The notes under the pieces were generated by a model. The model saw nothing but the letters and a program-made list of their open reading frames with translations. It made no database searches and was not told the DNA's origin. Made by a program: the position numbers and the translations under genes. Positions 1 through 5,525 of a stretch of 5,576 nt of DNA are shown in pieces. Positions within the stretch are counted from its first letter, which is position 1, and each line of letters opens with the position of its first letter. This stretch comes from an uncultured Actinomycetes bacterium (GTDB lineage Bacteria > Actinomycetota > Acidimicrobiia > Acidimicrobiales > RAAP-2), in the NCBI GenBank assembly GCA_903893955.1, contig CAITOG010000350.1:1-5576 (forward strand), in the 5' to 3' direction.

Positions 1-987
1 TACACAGAAGCGCTCACGCCTGCTCAAGAGTTCATGAATGGCCTCACCGCAGGAGGGCACTCGACGACGACCTGCCCACAGACCAACATGTGGCCCGCCG
101 AGAACATCTCCGGAACGTGGTGGTCAGCAGGCGTAAGCCCGCTCGATCAGACGAAGGCGCTCTACGGGGCAGTCCCGAGCCCAGGAAGCGGCGCGAGCAA
201 CCCGGCATCCGGATTCGCCCCGATGCCCTTGTCGTGGTCTGACTATCTGGGCTACTCGAATGCAGCCCTCCTCAATGCGTCAGGCACCTTCCAGGCGCCG
301 ACCAAGGACTCGATCTACGCAGCGCTCGCCGATTCGACGTACAACTCTGACGGCACGCTCAAGTACAACTACTCGAACACCACCGACACCAAGGCCTACG
401 CGATGCCGATGGTGATCTACGCCGTGGTGTCGACCGACACGATGCCTGCGGCCCAGAAGACAGCGATTCAGAACGCGCTCACCTCGGTGCTCGACACGAC
501 CGGTGGATCGTCAGTCGCCGATCTTCCTCCTGGTTACTTCCCCCTGACATCTGACCTCTACAAGCAGGCGACCGCCGAGGTGGCCACTGCTATTGGTAAT
601 CCGAACTTCAAGATCACCGACGTGCTGCCGCAGCTCGCCTCGTCAAGTACCTCGGGATCTGGCACAGGCACGTCCTCATATGGGAACTCGTATTCGCCGT
701 CTCTTCAGTCGAACGCCTTTGGGACGCTCCAGAAGTCGTTGGCTAGGGCGGCGTCGAGACTTCGCACCGACGCGAAGGTTCCCTCGTCGTCCCCCTTGTA
801 CGGGACGTTGCTCCTGACCTCAAGTTCGAGCAGGATGCTCGTGCCGACGGTCATCCTCCTCGGCCTCCTCGCGATGGCACTCGGCGCCATCGTGCTGCTG
901 TGGGGGAGCATCGCCACAGCCTTCCGCAAGCTCCGACCATCGGTAGCATCGTCAGGTGACCCTGGGGAGACCGTCGGTGACGATTGA
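1..987 (+). CDS. PstS-like substrate-binding protein with C-terminal membrane anchor (5' end outside window)
   Basis: The frame is open from base 1 to the TGA at 985-987, so the true start and signal peptide lie upstream. The visible part resembles the C-terminal lobe of phosphate-binding PstS-type periplasmic proteins: a 'GTFQAPTKDSI' segment (about 283-315), a 'KAYAMPMVIYAVV' strand region (about 391-429), a helix rich in Ala/Gln, then 'PPGYFPLTSDLY' (about 526-561), matching the GYxPLP-like end of the family. After this come a Ser/Gly/Thr-rich linker (about 637-710), a short basic segment, a hydrophobic helix (about 838-903) and a basic FRKLRP stop-transfer tail. Ordinary PstS proteins are free or lipid-anchored and do not end in a membrane helix. 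No pstC, pstA or pstB gene follows; the next gene is a sortase-fold protein, so a surface-binding role is more likely than classical uptake (inference). Phosphate ligands would mostly lie in the missing part, so the ligand is unknown. There is no LPXTG-type sorting motif in the visible tail. Confidence 0.72.
   Translation, partial: YTEALTPAQEFMNGLTAGGHSTTTCPQTNMWPAENISGTWWSAGVSPLDQTKALYGAVPSPGSGASNPASGFAPMPLSWSDYLGYSNAALLNASGTFQAPTKDSIYAALADSTYNSDGTLKYNYSNTTDTKAYAMPMVIYAVVSTDTMPAAQKTAIQNALTSVLDTTGGSSVADLPPGYFPLTSDLYKQATAEVATAIGNPNFKITDVLPQLASSSTSGSGTGTSSYGNSYSPSLQSNAFGTLQKSLARAASRLRTDAKVPSSSPLYGTLLLTSSSSRMLVPTVILLGLLAMALGAIVLLWGSIATAFRKLRPSVASSGDPGETVGDD
964..970 (+). promoter_or_regulatory. 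ribosome binding site deciding the pseudosortase start
   Basis: GGGGAGA lies 6 nt upstream of the GTG at 977 and inside the end of the preceding gene. It supports 977 over the in-frame GTG at 956, which has no comparable purine tract at the right distance. Confidence 0.5.
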
Positions 988-1909
988 TCTCGCCGTCGAA
1001 GACGACGAAGAACTCGAGGCGGTGTCTGACGATCGCGAGGGCGACGATTCTCACGACCCGCTGTCAGACGAACGCAGAGCGAGCCGCGCCACAACGCGGC
1101 GAGCCATCGGACTGACGCTCCTCACTATCGGGATGGCGTTCTTGCTGTTCTTGTTCTATTTGTTCGGCTTCACCTCGCTGCAGCAGCAGCGAAAGCAGCG
1201 CCAACTGCTCAATGTGTTCACCACGCCGGCGGGAGCAGTCCCCCTCTCAGGAGCGATTCCTGGGTCCGGCAAACCGGTCGCTGTGCTGACGGTGCCTGCC
1301 CTCGGCATCGATCAGGTCGTCGTACAAGGCACCTCGCCGCAGGATCTGACCTCCGGCCCGGGGACGATGCCCCAGACCGCCCGACTTGGAACCAAGGGGA
1401 ACGCAGTTATCGCAGGGCGTCGCTACACCTCTGGTGCTCCATTCGCCCACATCAATCAGCTGGTAGTCGGCGATCGGATCAAGGTCATCAGCGGACTGGG
1501 CGTGTTCCGCTACAAGGTGATTAGACCCGCGCAGCTCGCCTCGACGGGTGGCACGTCGCCGGCGTCGCCAACGAAGGCTGCACGCTTGACTCTGATCACG
1601 AGTTCTTCGATGACCGGAGGGGACCAGCTCTACGTCGTCGCGAAACTGATGAGTTCACCTGCCGCAGCAGCACGACCCAAGACGCCGCCATCCTCGACGG
1701 AGCTGGGCATTTCAGGCGACAGCAACCAGATGCTCCCGACAATCCTGTGGGGAGCGCTCCTCGTCGCAGCGCTGGCAGGGAGCGTTGTGGTCTACCAGCG
1801 TGCCCGGCGCTACGTCCTGGTGATCTACATCCTCTCCACGCCCACAATCCTTGCCATCGCCCTCATGTTCTACTCACACCTCTACCAGTTGATGCCCTCG
1901 ACGGTATGA
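977..1909 (+). CDS. sortase-fold membrane protein, apparently catalytically dead (pseudosortase)
   Basis: I prefer the GTG at 977 (310 aa) because GGGGAGA at 964-970 sits 6 nt before it; an in-frame GTG at 956 would add 7 residues. Numbering from 977, an acidic cytoplasmic N-terminus (about 1-36) is followed by a membrane helix (about 44-65), a sortase domain (about 100-225), a Pro/Ser linker and two further helices (about 253-272 and 279-298). The sortase fold shows in 'VLTVPALGIDQVVVQGT', 'LTSGPGTMPQTARLGTKGNA', 'VIAGRRYTSGAPFAHINQL', 'VGDRIKV' and 'LTLITSSS', which match class E-like sortases in order and spacing. However, the His of the usual AGHR is Arg148 (CGT, 1418-1420), the Cys of TLTTC is Ser209 (AGT, 1601-1603), and the catalytic Arg before the last strand aligns with Gln217 (CAG, 1625-1627). 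Transpeptidation is therefore unlikely. It overlaps the upstream gene by 11 nt and the downstream lipoprotein gene by 4 nt. Fold assignment is fairly secure; a binding or scaffold role is inference. Confidence 0.8.
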   Translation: MTIDLAVEDDEELEAVSDDREGDDSHDPLSDERRASRATTRRAIGLTLLTIGMAFLLFLFYLFGFTSLQQQRKQRQLLNVFTTPAGAVPLSGAIPGSGKPVAVLTVPALGIDQVVVQGTSPQDLTSGPGTMPQTARLGTKGNAVIAGRRYTSGAPFAHINQLVVGDRIKVISGLGVFRYKVIRPAQLASTGGTSPASPTKAARLTLITSSSMTGGDQLYVVAKLMSSPAAAARPKTPPSSTELGISGDSNQMLPTILWGALLVAALAGSVVVYQRARRYVLVIYILSTPTILAIALMFYSHLYQLMPSTV

Positions 1910-2409
1910 AGCGGCTGACCTCTCCTCTGGTGGCGGCAACTCTCGTGGCACTTTGCCTCGGCGCTGCCGCGTGCTCGGGTAACTCCTCGTCGAGTTCGTC
2001 GACCTCCAAGGCCACCACCCCGACAACCGCGTATGTCGCTCCGCCGCAGGTCGTCACGCCGACGACAATCATCAATGGCGTCAGCATCAATGTCCCGACG
2101 GATGCCGCCGGCAAGCCGATCCTTCCGGCCCGGGACAACGGGCGTCAGATCATTCTGACGAAGAAGGGGATTCTTCCCCAAGACCTCGAGGCATGTGTCA
2201 GTGCACCGATGACGTGGACCAACCTGACCACGAAGGCAGTCAGGATCTGGACTGATCAGGTGCCCCCGCCGTTCAAGTCTCAGACCATTGCTGCTGGCTC
2301 GTCGTTCACGTTCACGCCGCCGACTGGCATCGCGACGAGCTTTCTCTACCACACCTCGCTTGGCTTCGACGGTGCCGTCGAGATCGGGCAAGTCCCTGGG
2401 GCGTGCTGA
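1906..2409 (+). CDS. small lipoprotein with degenerate cupredoxin-like domain
   Basis: The ATG at 1906 overlaps the stop of the preceding gene (ATGA), indicating coupled translation; the longer reading frame upstream has no signal peptide. The product has 167 aa. A lipoprotein signal peptide (KR, then a hydrophobic core) ends in GAAAC with lipidated Cys23, followed by a Ser/Thr/Pro linker (24-55). The C-terminal part (about 80-161) reads like a plastocyanin-type beta sandwich: 'MTWTNLTTKAVRIWTD' (102-117), 'PFKSQTIAAGSSFTFTPP' (122-139) and 'FLYHTSLGFDGAVEIG' (146-161) parallel the family's WxN, FxSxxIxxGxSFxxTF and YxCxxHxxMxGxI blocks. The expected copper ligands are not kept: Val112 stands near the first His, there is no Cys in the C-terminal loop, and Phe154 replaces Met. 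Cys97 and the C-terminal Cys167 could form a disulfide. It is probably an outer-leaflet partner of the two upstream products. The lipoprotein call is firm; the fold is moderately supported. Confidence 0.75.
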   Translation: MKRLTSPLVAATLVALCLGAAACSGNSSSSSSTSKATTPTTAYVAPPQVVTPTTIINGVSINVPTDAAGKPILPARDNGRQIILTKKGILPQDLEACVSAPMTWTNLTTKAVRIWTDQVPPPFKSQTIAAGSSFTFTPPTGIATSFLYHTSLGFDGAVEIGQVPGAC

Positions 2410-2422
2410 GTTCGCAGCCCCG

Positions 2423-2968
2423 TCAGGTCGGCAGGCCGAGCCCGATCTTCTCGAGAATCAGCATCGACGCCTCAGAAGGGCTGAGCGTGGAGGTGGAGAG
2501 CCGCAGCTCGGGATCGGTCGGCTTCTCGTATGACTGCTGGACGCCGGTCAACGACGATTCTTGCCCAGCGCGAGCTCGGCGGTAGAGGTCCTTTGGGTCG
2601 CGCTCCTCGCAGACCTCTATCGGCGTGGCGACATGGACCTCGATGAACGTGATCCCGGCTTCGTCGTGTCGCTGGCGTACGAGCTGCCGGGGGGCCTCGT
2701 GAGGGGAGACCATCGACACAATGGCGACGATGCCCTGCTTCGCAGCGATCAAGGCGATTTCACCGGCGCGGCGGACGGCCTCTGCGCGACCTTCGGCTGT
2801 GAACCCGAGCCCTTCACTGAGGCCATCGCGAAGCTCGTCGCCATCAAGCAGAATCGCGGAGACGTGCTGCGTCTTCAAGTCATTGATCACCTGGCGGGCG
2901 GTGGTGGTCTTGCCAGCTCCGGAGAGTCCGGTCAGCCAGACGGTCACACCAGTTGTCGAAAAGCTCAC
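2423..2968 (-). CDS. cysC: adenylyl-sulfate (APS) kinase
   Basis: This cytoplasmic kinase phosphorylates adenylyl sulfate at the 3' position with ATP to give PAPS, for sulfate assimilation or sulfotransferases. At 181 aa it has the usual stand-alone CysC length. Visible motifs are: VTVWLTGLSGAGKTT with the Walker A loop at 14-21, LDGDELRDGL (DGDxxR, 42-47), LGFTAEGRAEAVRR (54-67), the SPH motif (88-90), FIEVHVATP (108-116), CEERDPKDLYRRARAG (120-135), LTGVQQSYEKP (140-150) and a 'DPELRL' end. It starts with GTG, 4 nt after the stop of the upstream lipoprotein gene and without a clear ribosome binding site, so translation is probably coupled. Oddities: the family's usual DRxENIRR reads GRAEAVRR here, losing the conserved Asp and Asn, and FTG reads LTG. 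No cysD/cysN sulfate adenylyltransferase genes lie in the window. The family call is strong; full activity is likely but not certain. Confidence 0.93.
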   Translation of the reverse strand: MSFSTTGVTVWLTGLSGAGKTTTARQVINDLKTQHVSAILLDGDELRDGLSEGLGFTAEGRAEAVRRAGEIALIAAKQGIVAIVSMVSPHEAPRQLVRQRHDEAGITFIEVHVATPIEVCEERDPKDLYRRARAGQESSLTGVQQSYEKPTDPELRLSTSTLSPSEASMLILEKIGLGLPT

Positions 2969-2972
2969 CGGC

Positions 2973-3722
2973 TCAATGGTAGGCGAGCGCCGTATCGATG
3001 GGGACTGATGTGGTCGGAGCCTTCACCTGGACGTGACCGCCCCAGGCCAAGAAGCTTGCGGCCTCCGAGAACTGCTGGTTGTTGTGGTTGATCGCCACGA
3101 CGCCGCTCGCCACCGGCAGGTTGGTCTTCTCGTCGATGAGGATCCGGGTGACACCAGCCTTGCGAGAGACGTCAGGGGTTGAGGACCCGGAGAGCGGCCA
3201 CACCTGGTGACCATGGAACGTCTGCTCGGGACCGATCGTCACCTTGCCAGCCGGATAGAGCAGCCCGACTTGGGTGCTGAGATTCAACGTGCCTGTGATC
3301 GCCGCAAAGTTGGGATTGGTGTCCGGGATCGAGATCCACTGCCCGGCGTAGTGCTGTGCGGCAGCGGTGGGGAGCCCGAGGGCAGTCGCCAAGATGTTTG
3401 CGGCGCCTCTGAAGTAGACGATGCCGTCCACCAGCTTGGCGTCGAGATCCCCGTTGCCACTCGCGAAACGGACGGACTCGACCGAGGTGGTGGGGGAGAG
3501 TTCTGAGGCGATGGTCTCGACGTCGGGGTGTGGGTTTGCCTTCGTGGGCTTGGACGTCGCGACAAGCCGATAGGACACCGAGTAGCTGTTGTTCGCCTCT
3601 TGCTGAGATGTGGCGAGCAACTTAGACGCGTCTGGCGGCTGGCTCGAGGAGCATGCGCTCAAGCCCACACCGGCCAGCGCCGCGACGCTTAGCGACAGCA
3701 AGATCTGCCGGGGTGCTTTCAC
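2973..3722 (-). CDS. putative lipoprotein, LppX/LprG- or LolA-like
   Basis: A 249-aa exported lipoprotein. Two in-frame GTG codons compete (3728 and 3722). I chose 3722 because TAGGTT lies exactly 6 nt before it, as a -10 box would for a leaderless start; 3728 adds two residues. The signal peptide has K and R near the N-terminus, a Leu/Ala/Val core and the lipobox LSAC with Cys24. The mature part is a single soluble domain with alternating beta strands: 'SYSVSYRLVATSKP', 'ETIASELSP', 'SVESVRFASGNGDLDAKLVDGIVYFRG', 'QHYAGQWISIPDTNPNF', and late strands 'TRILIDEKTNLPVASGVVAINHNNQQ'. This order (variable carried by strands, 'VDGIVYFRG', then 'AGxWISIP') is typical of actinobacterial lipoproteins resembling the LppX/LprA/F/G and LolA half-barrel fold, which bind lipids or glycolipids. 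The match is by pattern only. It is the first gene of a two-gene unit with cysC, 4 nt apart. Its role with cysC is unknown. Confidence 0.75.
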   Translation of the reverse strand: MKAPRQILLSLSVAALAGVGLSACSSSQPPDASKLLATSQQEANNSYSVSYRLVATSKPTKANPHPDVETIASELSPTTSVESVRFASGNGDLDAKLVDGIVYFRGAANILATALGLPTAAAQHYAGQWISIPDTNPNFAAITGTLNLSTQVGLLYPAGKVTIGPEQTFHGHQVWPLSGSSTPDVSRKAGVTRILIDEKTNLPVASGVVAINHNNQQFSEAASFLAWGGHVQVKAPTTSVPIDTALAYH

Positions 3723-3728
3723 GGGCAC

Positions 3729-3734
3729 AACCTA
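3729..3734 (-). promoter_or_regulatory. predicted -10 box of the lipoprotein-cysC unit, leaderless
   Basis: On the minus strand the hexamer is TAGGTT, fitting the actinobacterial TANNNT consensus. It is followed by 6 nt and then the GTG at 3722, so transcription could begin at the start codon itself. No convincing -35 hexamer is visible. The overlap with a possible AGGT ribosome binding site 7 nt before the same GTG is an alternative reading. Confidence 0.45.
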
Positions 3735-3772
3735 GCAAACGGCCTCGTGAACAAATGGTGGCCCCGGGTGAA

Positions 3773-3795
3773 ATCCCCGTGGTCCTCAGGGGGAT
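3773..3795. repeat. short inverted repeat in the divergent intergenic region
   Basis: ATCCCC (3773-3778) is mirrored by GGGGAT (3790-3795) across an 11-nt spacer. It lies roughly midway between the two divergent start codons, upstream of the predicted phosphomannomutase -10 box. The size and position would suit a repressor site, but six-base GC-rich arms can arise by chance. Confidence 0.3.
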
Positions 3796-3811
3796 GGGCA
3801 ATGCCGTGGCC

Positions 3812-3817
3812 TAGGCT
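3812..3817 (+). promoter_or_regulatory. predicted -10 box of the phosphomannomutase gene, leaderless or near-leaderless
   Basis: TAGGCT fits TANNNT and lies 8 nt before the ATG at 3826. There is no purine-rich ribosome binding site in front of that ATG, which supports a leaderless transcript. No clear -35 element is seen. The extended string TAGGCTGTG resembles TAGGTTGTG facing the divergent gene. Confidence 0.45.
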
Positions 3818-3825
3818 GTGGCCCT

Positions 3826-5178
3826 ATGGCCGACCCCTCCCAAGTCTTCAAGGCGTACGACATCCGCGGCACCTATCCGGATCAGATCGACGAGGAGCTC
3901 TGTCGAGCGATCGGCGCAGCAGTGGCGACGTTCTGCGGCACCTCGACCCTGCTGATGGCACGCGACATGCGTCCCTCTGGGGTCACGCTGACCAAGGCGT
4001 TCGCTCAAGGCGCGAACGCTGCCGGCGTCGACGTGATCGACCTCGGGATGGCGTCAACCGACTTCCTCTACTTCGCGGCGGGCTCGCTTGACGCACCCGG
4101 CGCGATGTTCACGGCCTCGCACAATCCGGCGCAGTACAACGGCATCAAGCTGTGCCTGGCTGGCGCTAAGCCCATCGGTCGAGACACCGGGCTGACCGAG
4201 ATCGAGGAGCTCACCCGAGGGTTCCTGGCCGAGCCGGCGACGGGCGGCACAGGAGGCCTCACCTCTCGCGAGATGCTTCCCGAGTTCGCCGACCACGTCC
4301 GTTCCTTCGTCGACACCTCTGTTCTGCGACCGCTCAAGGTGATCTGCGACACCGCCAACGGGATGGGCGGCCTTGTCGCACCACTGATCTTCGAAGGACT
4401 CCCCTTCGACGTCGAGATTCTCTACCCGGAGCTCGACGGGACATTCCCGAACCACCCTGCAGACCCGATCCAGGCGGAGAACCTTGTCGATCTCCAGGCT
4501 GCGGTCCTCGCCGCTGGGGCCGACGTTGGCCTCGCCTTCGACGGCGATGCAGATCGCGTCTTCTTGATCGACGAGAAGGCGGAGCCTGTCTCGGGCTCAC
4601 TCACCACTGCGCTCGTGGCGAGTGCGATCTTGGACAAGAACCCTGGCGGGACTGTGCTCTACAACCTGATCTGCTCACGCACGGTGCCGGAGGTGATCGC
4701 AGAGAAGGGTGGGATCGGGGTCCGCACCAAGGTCGGTCACTCGTTCATCAAGCAGATCATGGCGGAGACCGGTGCGGTCTTTGGCGGCGAGCACTCCGGT
4801 CACTACTACTACCGGGACAACTACCGAGCAGACTCGGGGATCATCACAGCGATGATCGTCCTAGAGCTCATGAGCGTGTCCAACCAGCCGCTCTCGGTGA
4901 TGCTCGAGCCCTTCCAGCGCTACGTCGCCTCTGGCGAGATCAACACCGAGGTGCCTGACCCCGCTGGCGCGGTCGAGGCGGTGGCTGAGCACGTCATCGC
5001 AGCCGGTGGGACTGTGGATCGCCTTGACGGCCTCACTGTCGATTGCGGCGACTGGTGGTACAACCTGCGCCCGTCGAACACCGAGCCGCTCCTTCGACTC
5101 AACGTCGAGGCACCCGATGCTGCTGCCTGCAAGGCACACGTCGACGAGGTCCTCGAGCTCGTCGCATCGCTCAGCTGA
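3826..5178 (+). CDS. manB: phosphomannomutase/phosphoglucomutase
   Basis: This alpha-D-phosphohexomutase interconverts the 6- and 1-phosphates of mannose (and often glucose) through a phosphoserine enzyme, feeding GDP-mannose and other sugar-nucleotide synthesis in the cytoplasm. At 450 aa it is full length. All four active-site regions are visible: the catalytic serine loop TASHNPAQYNGIKL with Ser98 (codon 4117-4119), the metal loop DGDADR (239-244), the sugar-recognition loop GGEHSGHYYYRD (320-331) and the phosphate-binding loop RPSNTEPLLRLNVEA (415-429). The N-terminal 'FKAYDIRGTYPDQID' is also typical. The ATG at 3826 puts this motif at the expected distance from the start and follows a -10-like TAGGCT without a ribosome binding site. 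The Trm112-like gene begins 41 nt downstream on the same strand. The actinobacterial context favours ManB, but mannose versus glucose preference cannot be read from the sequence. Confidence 0.95.
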   Translation: MADPSQVFKAYDIRGTYPDQIDEELCRAIGAAVATFCGTSTLLMARDMRPSGVTLTKAFAQGANAAGVDVIDLGMASTDFLYFAAGSLDAPGAMFTASHNPAQYNGIKLCLAGAKPIGRDTGLTEIEELTRGFLAEPATGGTGGLTSREMLPEFADHVRSFVDTSVLRPLKVICDTANGMGGLVAPLIFEGLPFDVEILYPELDGTFPNHPADPIQAENLVDLQAAVLAAGADVGLAFDGDADRVFLIDEKAEPVSGSLTTALVASAILDKNPGGTVLYNLICSRTVPEVIAEKGGIGVRTKVGHSFIKQIMAETGAVFGGEHSGHYYYRDNYRADSGIITAMIVLELMSVSNQPLSVMLEPFQRYVASGEINTEVPDPAGAVEAVAEHVIAAGGTVDRLDGLTVDCGDWWYNLRPSNTEPLLRLNVEAPDAAACKAHVDEVLELVASLS

Positions 5179-5207
5179 TCCTGTCAACCCACTGCACGAA
5201 CGACACC

Positions 5208-5213
5208 AAGGAG
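5208..5213 (+). promoter_or_regulatory. ribosome binding site of the Trm112-like gene
   Basis: AAGGAG stands 6 nt before the ATG at 5220. It fixes the start of a 78-residue protein and rules out the longer upstream frame, which runs inside the phosphomannomutase gene. Confidence 0.7.
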
Positions 5214-5219
5214 AGACCA

Positions 5220-5456
5220 ATGCCACTCGACAGTCTGCTCATCGAGATCCTGGCCGACCCGACCGACAAGGGGTCGCTGCTGTGGTTCGAGGACGAGTCC
5301 ATCCTCTACAACCCTCGACGGCACGTCGTCTTCACGGTGAACGATGGCATCCCGGTGCTGCTGCCCGACGAGGGCCGAGAGGTCGACGACGCCGAGCACG
5401 AGCGCCTGATGGCCCTTGTCGACTCAGCTGTCGAGACCGGCAGCACCAGCGCCTGA
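5220..5456 (+). CDS. Trm112/UPF0434-like small protein lacking zinc-ligand cysteines
   Basis: The product has 78 aa and starts MPLDSLLIEILADPTDKG. The order 'LLIEILADPTDKGSLLW', 'ILYNPRRHVVFTV', 'NDGIPVLLPDEGRE' matches the Trm112/YcaR (UPF0434) family, whose members read LLEILACPxCKGxL, then a second Cys pair, then DGIPVML. Family members are small zinc ribbons; eukaryotic and archaeal Trm112 activates methyltransferases, while the bacterial role is poorly defined. Here the first Cys pair is Asp12 and Asp15 (ADPTDKG), the second is replaced by YNPRR, and the whole protein has no cysteine, so zinc binding of the usual kind is impossible. The C-terminal extension (about 50-78) is acidic and helical. 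Placement straight after the phosphomannomutase gene (41-nt gap, own ribosome binding site) agrees with a conserved actinobacterial pairing. Family call likely; function unknown. Confidence 0.8.
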   Translation: MPLDSLLIEILADPTDKGSLLWFEDESILYNPRRHVVFTVNDGIPVLLPDEGREVDDAEHERLMALVDSAVETGSTSA

Positions 5457-5463
5457 ACAGCGA

Positions 5464-5493
5464 AGGACCCCCGACCTTGCGGCCGGGGGTCCT
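5464..5493 (+). terminator. strong hairpin terminator after the manB / Trm112-like unit
   Basis: The arms AGGACCCCCGACC (5464-5476) and GGCCGGGGGTCCT (5481-5493) pair over 13 positions with one A-C mismatch and a TTGC loop. It begins 8 nt after the Trm112-like stop. There is no downstream T tract, as is common in high-GC actinobacteria. Because it lies between converging genes it may serve both strands. Confidence 0.8.
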
Positions 5494-5503
5494 GTCGCGC
5501 ATC

Positions 5504-5520
5504 TCTCGTCTGAGGCGAGA
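5504..5520. terminator. weak second hairpin before the thiolase stop
   Basis: TCTCG (5504-5508) pairs with CGAGA (5516-5520) around a 7-nt loop. It lies 5 nt past the stop codon of the minus-strand thiolase gene and could add to termination of that gene. The stem has only 5 bp, so this is tentative. Confidence 0.25.
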
Positions 5521-5525
5521 TCGAT

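Noticed and set aside
956..976. Earlier GTG start of the pseudosortase gene at 956
   Set aside because: It gives a 32-nt overlap and lacks a well-placed ribosome binding site, whereas the GTG at 977 has GGGGAGA 6 nt upstream.
838..987. Possible LPXTG-type cell-wall sorting signal at the end of the PstS-like protein
   Set aside because: A hydrophobic helix and basic tail are present, but no LPXTG, LAXTG or similar pentapeptide precedes them, so this is a plain membrane anchor.
1882..2391. 169-codon open frame on the minus strand opposite the cupredoxin-like lipoprotein gene
   Set aside because: Its translation is rich in Arg/Gly with no recognisable domain; it is the high-GC mirror of a gene with a clear signal peptide and lipobox.
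2561..3091. 176-codon open frame on the plus strand opposite cysC
   Set aside because: It is antisense to a gene with unmistakable APS kinase motifs and has no family features of its own.
3729..3825. Riboswitch or small RNA in the divergent intergenic region
   Set aside because: Only 97 nt are available, both genes look leaderless, and the only structure is a six-base inverted repeat.
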